A program made the position numbers and the translations under genes. Of a stretch of 16,117 nucleotides of DNA, positions 1 to 7,055 are shown one piece after another. How positions within the stretch are numbered: position 1 is the stretch's first letter; every line of letters begins with the position of its first letter. The notes beneath the pieces are model-generated. The model did not search any database and was not told where the DNA came from. It saw only the letters and a program-made list of their open reading frames with translations. Origin of the DNA: an uncultured Faecalibacterium sp. (lineage in GTDB: Bacteria > Bacillota > Clostridia > Oscillospirales > Ruminococcaceae); contig CAAHET010000195.1 in NCBI GenBank assembly GCA_900772565.1, positions 1 through 16,117 of the forward strand. The letters run 5' to 3'.

Positions 1-107
1 GAAAACAGAACGAATCCCTTGCTTCCATCGAAAAACGTCCTAGACCTTGTCATAAGAAAGCACGACAGACCACTGTAAGAGTGCCGTAAGGCGGAAAGGA
101 CACGAGT
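1..107 (+). other. Window edge upstream of the DUF6061-like gene
   Basis: No complete gene lies here. Frame 3 is open from the window edge to a TAA at 87-89, giving a basic 28-residue tail (ends QTTVRVP). Frame 1 is also open, to a TAA at 76-78, so openness alone is not evidence of coding. The frame-3 stop lies just before the ribosome site GGAAAGGA (93-100) of the next gene, as expected if the two shared an operon. It may be the end of an upstream gene, but I cannot name it. I see no clear promoter. Confidence 0.25.
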
Positions 108-359
108 ATGAAGTACGATGAAAGAGCCTGCAAATTCAACATGGACACCGGCTGTGTGGAGCTTCTGCTCCGGGATGGGAGAAAAATTTCCATCGACTGC
201 ACCGGGGTCGAGGATGTGCTGAATGTGACCATGGCGCAGCAGACCGAACTGGATTATCTCATTTATAATGACCCGCTGGGTTATGCCGATTTGATTCTGA
301 ATGGCGATCCGGAGGAATATTTGAAGAATGTGGCCGGGAGCCATGGGTTAGAAGATTAA
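108..359 (+). CDS. Small DUF6061-like protein (83 aa)
   Basis: This encodes a small, acidic, soluble protein with no signal peptide or membrane segment. It resembles the uncharacterised DUF6061 family as I remember it: an N-terminal stretch CKFNMDTGCVEL (residues 9-20) followed by the conserved core AQQTELDYLIYNDPL and a YADLILNGD segment. The start is set by GGAAAGGA at 93-100, seven bases before the ATG. A strong terminator follows at 401-446, so it ends its transcription unit. A truncated paralogue with the same core lies on the opposite strand at 9890-10054, at the other side of the sugar locus. Function is unknown. The family assignment is from memory; that this is a real gene is well supported by the ribosome site, the terminator and the paralogue. 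Confidence 0.75.
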   Translation: MKYDERACKFNMDTGCVELLLRDGRKISIDCTGVEDVLNVTMAQQTELDYLIYNDPLGYADLILNGDPEEYLKNVAGSHGLED

Positions 360-400
360 AGGCAAAACAAAAAACAGGGGGCGCGCCTGAATGAACAACA

Positions 401-446
401 CCCCATTTGTCCGACAGTATTCGGTCTGACAAATGGGGCGTTTTTA
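401..446 (+). terminator. Intrinsic terminator after the DUF6061-like gene
   Basis: An 11-bp perfect stem pairs CCCCATTTGTC (401-411) with GACAAATGGGG (428-438), and a short inner CGA/TCG pairing is possible. It is followed by CG and then TTTTTAT (441-447). The orientation suits rightward transcription from the DUF6061-like gene. On the minus strand there is no good T-run, so it is not a convincing terminator for the convergent AraC-family gene that ends at 493. Confidence 0.85.
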
Positions 447-492
447 TATGTCGGAAAAACGAAAGATGTACAGCGGAGAATGAGACCAATTT

Positions 493-1359
493 TTATAGTG
501 CAAGATGCTTTGCACGATAGTCCCGTGGGCTGATGCCATACACATTTTTGAACGCACGGGAAAAGTGAAGCTGATTGGGATAGCTGACCATGGTGCTGAT
601 GGTGCTGATGGGCAGGCGGCTTTCGGTCAGCAGCTGTGCCGCCCGTGCCATGCGGTAGTGCAGCAGGAACCCCTGAGGGCTTTCGCCCATGGTATCCCGG
701 AACACCTTGCTGAAATAGCTGCGGTTCAGTCCGCAGAAGGAGGAAATGTCCTCGATGGAAATATCTTCGCTGTAATGCTGCTCGATGAAGGACAGAGCCT
801 CCTTCATATAGAAGTCCCGCAGGCGGCGGGGACTTTGTGCCTGATGAGAGGCAGAGGACTGTACAAGCTGATCCAGAAACAGAAAGCCGTAGCCGATCTG
901 ACGCATGGGGCTGTCCTGACTGTGATTTACAAGGAAGAGCATCTGCTCCTGCAACAGCTGCCCGGCTTTGGCGCTTGCAGGCGAGTACACCGGGTTCTGT
1001 CCGCTGATGCCTGCAAGGTTCAGGGCTTCGTGGGCACGCAGACCGTCAAACTCGATCCATGTGTATTCCCACGGCTCCTGTTCATCGGCGCGGTAGGTTG
1101 TGACCTGACCGGGAGCAATCAGAAAACCATGCCCGCCCTCGATGGCGTATTCCTGCTCGTTTGCAAACAGCAACCCTTTGCCGGAGATAACATAGTGGAA
1201 CAGATAGTGGTTGCGGGCATGGGGACCATAGGAGTGCAGAGGCTCTGTTTGCTCCCAGCCATATTGGTATAGGTTGAGATCGACGAATCGCTCATCCTGA
1301 AACACGTGGAACTTTAATTTTGTTTCTGTTGATACGTTTCTTTTTATACATTCTTGCAT
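493..1359 (-). CDS. AraC-family transcriptional regulator of the sugar operon
   Basis: This is a 288-aa AraC/XylS-type regulator, the usual length for the cupin-plus-HTH class. The N-terminal half (about residues 15-100) has the sugar-sensing cupin pattern, including HYVISGKGLLF and a FLIAPGQVTTYRAD strand. The C-terminal AraC domain carries two helix-turn-helix units: about 202-221 (EDISSFCGLNRSYFSKVF) and 250-271, ending in the family signature FSRAFKNVYGISPRDYR (266-282). The start has a strong site, GGGAGG (1368-1373 on the plus strand), eight bases upstream. It is divergent from the alpha-galactoside operon, so by analogy with MsmR/RafR it most likely activates that operon when the sugar is present. 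The ligand (raffinose, melibiose or similar) is inferred only from the neighbours. Confidence 0.92.
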   Translation of the reverse strand: MQECIKRNVSTETKLKFHVFQDERFVDLNLYQYGWEQTEPLHSYGPHARNHYLFHYVISGKGLLFANEQEYAIEGGHGFLIAPGQVTTYRADEQEPWEYTWIEFDGLRAHEALNLAGISGQNPVYSPASAKAGQLLQEQMLFLVNHSQDSPMRQIGYGFLFLDQLVQSSASHQAQSPRRLRDFYMKEALSFIEQHYSEDISIEDISSFCGLNRSYFSKVFRDTMGESPQGFLLHYRMARAAQLLTESRLPISTISTMVSYPNQLHFSRAFKNVYGISPRDYRAKHLAL

Positions 1360-1387
1360 ACAAGATACCTCCCGTCCGCTTTTTCTT

Positions 1388-1417
1388 ATTATATACCAAA
1401 ATGCGTGATAACTTCAA
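1388..1417 (-). promoter_or_regulatory. Promoter of the AraC-family gene
   Basis: On the minus strand a perfect -10 TATAAT (plus-strand 1388-1393) is preceded by TTGAAG (plus-strand 1412-1417) at 18-bp spacing. Transcription would start near 1380, giving a short leader that contains the GGGAGG ribosome site. The 18-bp spacer contains one arm (1398-1405) of an inverted repeat whose partner lies next to the operon promoter. Confidence 0.6.
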
Positions 1418-1465
1418 CATAATTCGCAGTATTCCTTCAAATTGAGATATAACAAGTCGCATTTT
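1398..1465. promoter_or_regulatory. Candidate operator arms in the divergent control region
   Basis: AAAATGCG (1398-1405) and CGCATTTT (1458-1465) form an 8-bp inverted repeat. The left arm sits inside the spacer of the AraC-gene promoter. The right arm lies four bases upstream of the operon -35 box. A further TCGCA at 1424-1428 repeats the TCGCA at 1457-1461. The placement suits binding by an AraC-type dimer that represses its own gene and activates the operon. This is inferred from position and symmetry only. Confidence 0.4.
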
Positions 1466-1469
1466 TGCA

Positions 1470-1498
1470 TTTACGAAACCACTGGCAGATAGTATAAT
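1470..1498 (+). promoter_or_regulatory. Promoter of the sugar operon
   Basis: A perfect -10 TATAAT (1493-1498) is preceded at 17 bp by TTTACG (1470-1475), a 4/6 match to the -35 consensus. The weak -35 with a candidate operator directly upstream is typical of an AraC-activated promoter. Transcription would start near 1505, leaving a leader of about 150 nt before the first ATG. Confidence 0.65.
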
Positions 1499-1511
1499 AA
1501 TGACACAACAA

Positions 1512-1582
1512 GAGAAAAGAAACTGTGCAATGTGATGATGCACAAAATTTTCTCGCTGCTTTTGTAAGAGCTGACAAAAGCA
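1512..1582 (+). promoter_or_regulatory. Two-hairpin 5' leader of the sugar operon
   Basis: Two adjacent stem-loops lie at the start of the predicted transcript. The first pairs GAGAAAA (1512-1518) with TTTTCTC (1548-1554) and encloses an inner GTGCA/TGCAC stem (1525-1529 with 1539-1543). The second is a perfect 9-bp stem, TGCTTTTGT (1557-1565) with ACAAAAGCA (1574-1582), and an 8-nt loop. Neither is followed by a T-run, so they are not standard terminators. They could stabilise the mRNA 5' end or bind a regulator. I recognise no riboswitch class. Confidence 0.45.
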
Positions 1583-1657
1583 TGGAAAATCGACCCGGCC
1601 GGTGCAACACCATACGAAGATCACCCTACGGAATAATGACTTTGGAGGAGAACAAAA

Positions 1658-2932
1658 ATGAAGATCTCTCGCAGACAATTCGTAAAGGCAATGGCAGCAA
1701 TGAGCGCCGCATCCATGCTGGCAGCCTGCGGCGGCAGCAGCAGCGGTTCTTCCGGCGGCAAGAAGGCACTGACCTTCCAGATCTGGGACGTTGCACAGAA
1801 GGAAGGCATGGAGGCTATGTGTGCGGCCTACACCCAGCAGCACCCGGAGGTCAGCATTGAGGTGCAGGTCACCAGCTGGAACGAATACTGGACGAAGCTC
1901 GAGGCCGCAGCCACCAGCAACCAGATGCCGGATATTTTCTGGATGCACACCAACGAGCTGCTGAAATATGCCGACAACGGGATGCTGGCAGATTGCTCCG
2001 ACATTGTGGAGAAGGACAAGTTCTCGGAGATCTCGCTGTCCAACGCCATGGGCTCCAACGGTACCCTGTATGCAGTCCCCAAGGACAAGGACACCGTTGG
2101 TCTGGTGTACAACAAGGAGATGTTCGATGCTGCCGGTGTTGCTTACCCGGACGAGAACTGGACTTGGGACGATCTGGTCAGCACATCCGAAAAGATCTAC
2201 GCTGCCACCGGCAAGTACGGCTATATGGCATACGCCGATGACCAGCTTGGCTACTGGAACTTTGTGTATCAGGCAGGCGGCTATATCCTGAACGAGGACA
2301 AGACCAAGGCGGGCTTTACCCAGCCTGCCACCGAAAAGGCAATGAAGTTCTACATCGGTCTCCAGCAGAACGACTGGTGCCCGGACCAGACCTACTTTGC
2401 CGAGACCGCTCCCGGCACTGCATTCTTCTCCGAGAAGGGCGCAATGTTCCTGGAAGGCGACTGGAACATCCTTGCCGAGCTGCAGAACTACCCCGAAATG
2501 GTGGGCAAGTGGGATGTGGCTGTTCTGCCCAAGTGCCCCGACCCGGAAAGCGGAGACGGCCGCGCGACCATCTCCAACGGTCTGTGCTACGCTACCGCTG
2601 CCAGCAACAAGAATCTGGATACCGTGAAGGACATCCTGAAGTTCTTCGGCAGCGAGGAGGGCCAGCGCATTCAGGGCGAAAGCGGTGCAGCCATCCCTGC
2701 CTATCAGGGTCTGGAGGATACCTGGGCAGGCTGCTTTGCAGAGTATCCCATCAACGTCCAGTGCTTCATTGAGATGTTTGAGTACAGCATCCAGAGCGTC
2801 AACAACGCCTCTCGCCCGGAGTGGAAGAGCAAGGTCAGCGATGAGCTGCTGAAGATCTACGCAGGTACCGAGGATATCGAAACCGGCCTGCAGAAGATGC
2901 AGGACATCGTGGATCAGGCCAGTGCGGGCTGA
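1658..2932 (+). CDS. ABC sugar-binding lipoprotein (CUT1, MsmE/RafE type)
   Basis: This is an extracellular solute-binding protein, family 1, of 424 aa, the usual length. It should capture an oligosaccharide outside the membrane and pass it to the two permeases that follow. The N-terminus combines a twin-arginine-like motif, SRRQFVK (residues 4-10), a short hydrophobic stretch, and a lipobox LAAC with the lipidated cysteine at 24, followed by a Gly/Ser-rich linker. The mature part begins LTFQIWDVAQ, typical of this family. The start is fixed by GGAGGAG (1644-1650), seven bases upstream. It is the first gene of the operon. The alpha-galactoside substrate is inferred from the GH36 enzyme downstream; the protein alone does not reveal specificity. 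Confidence 0.93.
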   Translation: MKISRRQFVKAMAAMSAASMLAACGGSSSGSSGGKKALTFQIWDVAQKEGMEAMCAAYTQQHPEVSIEVQVTSWNEYWTKLEAAATSNQMPDIFWMHTNELLKYADNGMLADCSDIVEKDKFSEISLSNAMGSNGTLYAVPKDKDTVGLVYNKEMFDAAGVAYPDENWTWDDLVSTSEKIYAATGKYGYMAYADDQLGYWNFVYQAGGYILNEDKTKAGFTQPATEKAMKFYIGLQQNDWCPDQTYFAETAPGTAFFSEKGAMFLEGDWNILAELQNYPEMVGKWDVAVLPKCPDPESGDGRATISNGLCYATAASNKNLDTVKDILKFFGSEEGQRIQGESGAAIPAYQGLEDTWAGCFAEYPINVQCFIEMFEYSIQSVNNASRPEWKSKVSDELLKIYAGTEDIETGLQKMQDIVDQASAG

Positions 2933-2955
2933 AAATGTAGCTTGGGAGGAACCAA

Positions 2956-3840
2956 ATGAAAAGCACATCAAAACTGGGTCGTGATGGGCGTTTCTGGGGG
3001 CTGATCATGGTAGCTCCCACCATCATCGGTCTGATGATCCTGAATATTATCCCGTTCTTCCAGACCATCTATATGAGCTTTTCCAAGACGAAAGCCTTTG
3101 GAGCCTATCAGTTCTGCGGTCTGGAAAACTACCTTGAAATGTTCCACAATACGGAATTCTGGAAGGCAAACTGGAACTCCCTCTACTTCTGCATCCTCAC
3201 CGTGCCGGTGGGCGTTTTTCTGGCGCTGATCGTGGCGGTGCTGCTGAACGCAAAGATCAAGGGCAAGACCGCCTTCCGTGCCATCTTCTTCCTGCCCATG
3301 GTGGTGGCTCCTGCCGCCGTTGCGATGGTCTGGAAGTGGATCTTCAATGCGGAGTACGGCATTCTGAATCAGGTCCTTGGCACGAACATCCGCTGGCTGA
3401 CTGATCCCAAGATCGTTCTGGTCACCTGTGCCATCGTTTCCATCTGGAGCTCCATCGGCTATGATGCCGTGCTGCTGCTGTCCGGCATCCAGAACATTTC
3501 CCAGTCCCTGTACGAAGCCGCCGAGCTGGACGGTGCATCCAAGATCCGCCAGTTCTTCAGCATCACGCTGCCCATGGTGTCGCCCACCCTGTTTGTGGTG
3601 CTCATCATGCGCCTGATGGCTTCCCTGAAGGTCTACGATCTGATCTACATGATGGTGGAGCAGACGAACCCTGCGCTGACCAGCGCACAGAGCCTGATGT
3701 ATCTGTTCTACCGCGAGAGCTTTGTTGCCGGCAATAAGGGCTACGCATCGGCCATTGTGGTGTGGACCGTGCTGCTGATCGGTCTGGTCACGCTGGTGCA
3801 GTTCATCGGTCAGAAGAAGTGGGTCAATTACGAGGTGTAA
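2956..3840 (+). CDS. ABC sugar permease, first subunit (MsmF type)
   Basis: This is an integral membrane subunit of a CUT1 carbohydrate importer, 294 aa, with about six hydrophobic segments, the first at about residues 14-40. The cytoplasmic EAA loop that docks the ATPase is intact: EAAELDGA at 187-194, followed by ITLP at 203-206. GGGAGG (2944-2949) precedes the ATG by six bases, and the gene lies 23 bp after the binding-protein gene. The ATPase that the EAA loop needs is not encoded in the window. Such importers in Firmicutes commonly share an MsmX/MsmK-type ATPase encoded elsewhere. Confidence 0.94.
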   Translation: MKSTSKLGRDGRFWGLIMVAPTIIGLMILNIIPFFQTIYMSFSKTKAFGAYQFCGLENYLEMFHNTEFWKANWNSLYFCILTVPVGVFLALIVAVLLNAKIKGKTAFRAIFFLPMVVAPAAVAMVWKWIFNAEYGILNQVLGTNIRWLTDPKIVLVTCAIVSIWSSIGYDAVLLLSGIQNISQSLYEAAELDGASKIRQFFSITLPMVSPTLFVVLIMRLMASLKVYDLIYMMVEQTNPALTSAQSLMYLFYRESFVAGNKGYASAIVVWTVLLIGLVTLVQFIGQKKWVNYEV

Positions 3841-3843
3841 ACT

Positions 3844-4680
3844 ATGAATGCCAGTCTGAAAACCAGAAAGAATGTCGTAACGTTCTTTACCTATCTGGTC
3901 TTGATCCTCGGCAGCATCAGCATGATCTTCCCCTTTGTATGGATGGTGCTCACCAGCTTCAAGACGCAGGCCGAGTCTATGGCGATCCCGCCGCAGATCC
4001 TGCCCTCCCATTGGAATCTGGACAGCTTTGTCAAGGCATTGCAGAGCCTGCCCTTTACCAACCTCTACATCAATACGGGTCTGCTGATCCTGTTCCGCGT
4101 GATCTTTGCAGTGGTGTTCAGCTCCATGGCGGGCTATGCCTTTGCCAAGCTGGAATTTCCCTGCAAAAAGTTGCTGTTCAGTCTGGTGCTGATCCAGATG
4201 ATGCTGCCGAGCCAGATCTTCATTATTCCGCAGTATCAGATGCTGGCAAAGATGGGAGCCACCAACTCCATCTTCGCGCTGGTGTTCCCCGGTCTGGTCA
4301 GCGCCTTCGGTACCTTCTTCCTGCGGCAGGCGTATCTGGGCATTCCCAACGAGATCGCAGAGGCAGCGTATCTGGACGGCTGCAACAAGTGGCAGACCTT
4401 CGTCAAGGTCATGCTGCCGCTGACCGGCCCCAGCATGGCGGCACTGGCCATCTTTACGGCGGTGTTCGCTTATGCTGACCTGATGTGGCCGCTGATCTGC
4501 AACACCGATCTGAACATGATGACCCTGTCTGCCGGCCTTTCTACCCTGAACGGTCAGTACACCACCAACTTCCCGGTGCTGATGGCAGGCAGCCTGCTGG
4601 CCATGATCCCCATGGTGATCTTGTACCTGATCTTCCAGAAGCAGTTTATTCAGGGCATTGCCATGACCGGCGGTAAGTAA
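3844..4680 (+). CDS. ABC sugar permease, second subunit (MsmG type)
   Basis: This is the second membrane subunit of the CUT1 importer (278 aa, the usual length for MsmG/AraQ-like proteins). After a first membrane segment (about 13-35) there is the periplasm-facing SFKTQAE region typical of this subunit. The EAA loop reads EAAYLDGC at 173-180, followed by MLPL at 190-193. The gene starts three bases after the previous stop, and its ribosome site GAGGTG (3832-3837) lies inside the end of the upstream gene, so translation is probably coupled and the two permeases made in equal amounts. A hairpin follows at 4707-4752. Confidence 0.94.
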   Translation: MNASLKTRKNVVTFFTYLVLILGSISMIFPFVWMVLTSFKTQAESMAIPPQILPSHWNLDSFVKALQSLPFTNLYINTGLLILFRVIFAVVFSSMAGYAFAKLEFPCKKLLFSLVLIQMMLPSQIFIIPQYQMLAKMGATNSIFALVFPGLVSAFGTFFLRQAYLGIPNEIAEAAYLDGCNKWQTFVKVMLPLTGPSMAALAIFTAVFAYADLMWPLICNTDLNMMTLSAGLSTLNGQYTTNFPVLMAGSLLAMIPMVILYLIFQKQFIQGIAMTGGK

Positions 4681-4706
4681 GCAATTCACATTTCTCCTTC
4701 ATCATA

Positions 4707-4752
4707 GCCGACAGGCGGGTAGCCGTTCCGACACGACCGCCTGCCTGTCGGC
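4707..4752 (+). repeat. Hairpin between permease and alpha-galactosidase genes
   Basis: GCCGACAGG (4707-4715) pairs with CCTGTCGGC (4744-4752) as a perfect 9-bp GC-rich stem. A further CGG/CCG pairing is possible inside, or an alternative CAGGCGG/CCGCCTG register. Only ATTTCTATT follows, so it is a weak terminator at best. It could reduce expression of the downstream enzymes relative to the transporter or protect the 3' end of the transporter mRNA. Confidence 0.5.
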
Positions 4753-4790
4753 ATTTCTATTAAAAATAATCTCGTTGAGGTATAGGACCC

Positions 4791-7049
4791 ATGAGTATTC
4801 GATTTGATTCCGAGACCCGCATTTTTGTATTGGAGACCGCCCATACCAGCTACCACATGAAGGTGGATGCGCTGGGGCATCTGCTGCATCTGTACTACGG
4901 CAAAACCATCGGCACCGGGGATCTGATGCAGCTGTATCCCCGCACAGACCGGGGATTCTCGCCGGATTACTACGCTTACCGCACCCACCGGGGCGTTTCC
5001 CCGGATCTGCTCCCGCAGGAGTATACCGGCTGCAACGTGGGCGATTTCCGTCTCTCCTGCCTGACAGTGGCCGACAGCTGCGGTGCCTTTGGCGCAGACT
5101 TTACCTATGTGAGCCACACGGTGGAGGCTGGCAAATATCAGCTGACCGGTCTGCCCTGTGCCCACGCAGAGGAAAACGATGCCGAGACCCTGATCGTCCG
5201 AATGCAGGACGAGACCACCGGTCTGACGCTGGAGCTGCTGTACGGCGTGTTTGCACAGCAGGATGTCATCACCCGCGCGGCGCGGCTGATAAACCACGGA
5301 GATACCCCGCTGCGGCTGGACAAGGCGGCATCTGCCTGTCTGGATCTGCCCTTTGGCAGATGGGATCTGCTGCATTTCCACGGCAGACACGCCATGGAAC
5401 GGCAGCTGGAGCGGGAAGCTGTGGGCACCAATATCCAGACCATTTCTTCGGTGCGGGGCAGCTCCAGCCACCACAATAATCCCTTCCTGATCCTCTGCCA
5501 GCAGGATGCAACGGAGACCAGCGGTGCCTGCTACGGGGTGATGATGGTCTATTCCGGCAGCTACCAGATGGACGTGGAGCGCTCTCAGACCGGGCTTGTC
5601 CGGGTGGTGAGCGGTATTCAGGAGGAGCGCTTTGCGTGGAACCTGAAGCCGGGCGAAACCTTTGACACCCCGGAGGTGATCCTCTCCTTTGCGGCAGAGG
5701 GTCTGACCCCGCTTTCCCAGCAGTACCACCGCTTTTTGCGGCGCAACATCTGCCGCGGTCCGTGGAAGGACAAACGCCGCCCGGTGCTGATCAACAACTG
5801 GGAGGCTACCTATTTTGATTTTAACACCGAAAAAATCGTAAAGATCGCTGAAAAAGCGGCGTCTCTCGGCGTGGAGATGATGGTGCTGGACGATGGCTGG
5901 TTCGGCACCCGGAACGATGACAATCAGGGTCTGGGCGACTGGACTGTGAACTGCGAAAAGCTGCCCGGCGGACTGGACCCGCTGATCGGGCAGATCAATG
6001 CACTGGGCATGAAATTCGGCCTGTGGATCGAGCCGGAAATGGTCAACGAGAACTCCGATTTGTACCGCACCCACCCGGACTGGGCGCTGACCCTGCCCGG
6101 ACGCAAGCCCGCCATGGGGCGCAACCAGCTGGTGCTGGATCTCTCCCGCCCGGAGGTGGTGGACTATCTGGCGGAGGCTATCGGTAAGCTGCTGCGGGAG
6201 CATCACATCGAGTATATCAAGTGGGATATGAACCGCAGCATGAGCGATGTGTACAGCCGTGCTTTCCCTGCCGAGCAGCAGGGCGAGATCATGCACCGCT
6301 ATATGCTGGGCGTTTATGCACTGGCAGAGCGGCTGACGCAGGGCTTCCCGGAGGTTCTGTTCGAGGGCTGCGCAGGCGGCGGCGGACGCTTTGATGCCGG
6401 AATGCTGTGCTACTATCCCCAGATCTGGTGCAGCGATGATACCGATGCCATTGAGCGGCTGACCATCCAGCATGGTACCTCCTTCGGCTATCCGGTCTGC
6501 ACCATGGGTGCCCATGTTTCTGCCTGCCCCAACCACCAGACCGGCCGTACTACGCCCATCGACACCCGCGCTGTGGTGGCGATGAGCGGCACCTTTGGCT
6601 ACGAGCTGGATCTGGGCAAGCTGAAGCGCACCGAGTGCACCGCAGTGAAAAACCAGATCAAGCGGTTCAAGCGGCTGAACGACCTGATCCGCACCGGCGA
6701 TTATTACCGTCTGACCGACCCGGCAGAAAATGCATATTTCACGGCATGGCAGTTTGCCGCAGAGGACGGCAGCGAGGCACTGCTGAATCTGGTGGTGACC
6801 CATCCGCAGGCGAACCCCCTGCCCATCCACCTCTGCTTCCGTGGGCTGGAAGAAGATGCTGTGTATGAGCTGGACGGCATCGACTATTTCGGCTCTCAGT
6901 ATGCCCACGACGGCGGCAACGCCATAGAGGACGGCATTCACAAGGGAATGCGGTTCAGCGGCAGCACCCTGCTGTATGCGGGGCTTGTCCTGCCGCAGCT
7001 GTTTGGCGATTACCCCAGCGTGCAGCTTCATCTTACACGAAAAGGATAA
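4791..7049 (+). CDS. GH36 alpha-galactosidase
   Basis: This cytoplasmic enzyme (752 aa, no signal peptide) hydrolyses terminal alpha-1,6-galactose from raffinose, stachyose or melibiose. All landmarks of bacterial GH36 enzymes (about 730 aa) are present: an N-terminal beta-sandwich domain, then the barrel with NNWEATYFDF, LDDGWFG and GLWIEPEMVNENSDLY. The predicted nucleophile is D479 in YIKWDMNRS and the predicted acid/base is D549 in CSDDTDAIERL. The 70-residue spacing matches what I recall of the Geobacillus enzymes. The ribosome site is modest: GAGG at 4777-4780 or TAGGA nearer the ATG. It lies in the operon after the importer, and only six bases separate it from the GH13 gene. Released galactose would need Leloir enzymes encoded elsewhere. 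Confidence 0.96.
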   Translation: MSIRFDSETRIFVLETAHTSYHMKVDALGHLLHLYYGKTIGTGDLMQLYPRTDRGFSPDYYAYRTHRGVSPDLLPQEYTGCNVGDFRLSCLTVADSCGAFGADFTYVSHTVEAGKYQLTGLPCAHAEENDAETLIVRMQDETTGLTLELLYGVFAQQDVITRAARLINHGDTPLRLDKAASACLDLPFGRWDLLHFHGRHAMERQLEREAVGTNIQTISSVRGSSSHHNNPFLILCQQDATETSGACYGVMMVYSGSYQMDVERSQTGLVRVVSGIQEERFAWNLKPGETFDTPEVILSFAAEGLTPLSQQYHRFLRRNICRGPWKDKRRPVLINNWEATYFDFNTEKIVKIAEKAASLGVEMMVLDDGWFGTRNDDNQGLGDWTVNCEKLPGGLDPLIGQINALGMKFGLWIEPEMVNENSDLYRTHPDWALTLPGRKPAMGRNQLVLDLSRPEVVDYLAEAIGKLLREHHIEYIKWDMNRSMSDVYSRAFPAEQQGEIMHRYMLGVYALAERLTQGFPEVLFEGCAGGGGRFDAGMLCYYPQIWCSDDTDAIERLTIQHGTSFGYPVCTMGAHVSACPNHQTGRTTPIDTRAVVAMSGTFGYELDLGKLKRTECTAVKNQIKRFKRLNDLIRTGDYYRLTDPAENAYFTAWQFAAEDGSEALLNLVVTHPQANPLPIHLCFRGLEEDAVYELDGIDYFGSQYAHDGGNAIEDGIHKGMRFSGSTLLYAGLVLPQLFGDYPSVQLHLTRKG

Positions 7050-7055
7050 AGAAAG

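Noticed and set aside
593..615. Tandem repeat of ATGGTGCTG within the AraC-family gene
   Set aside because: It encodes the normal-length helix region ISTISTMVSY of the second HTH unit, so it is not an insertion and needs no separate explanation.
505..1272. Plus-strand open frame opposite the AraC-family gene
   Set aside because: The minus-strand translation is a complete AraC regulator with a strong ribosome site; the plus-strand reading has no domain.
1292..4689. Two long minus-strand open frames opposite the transporter genes
   Set aside because: Both are shadows of the binding-protein and permease genes; one even overlaps the start of the AraC-family gene. No domains or ribosome sites support them.
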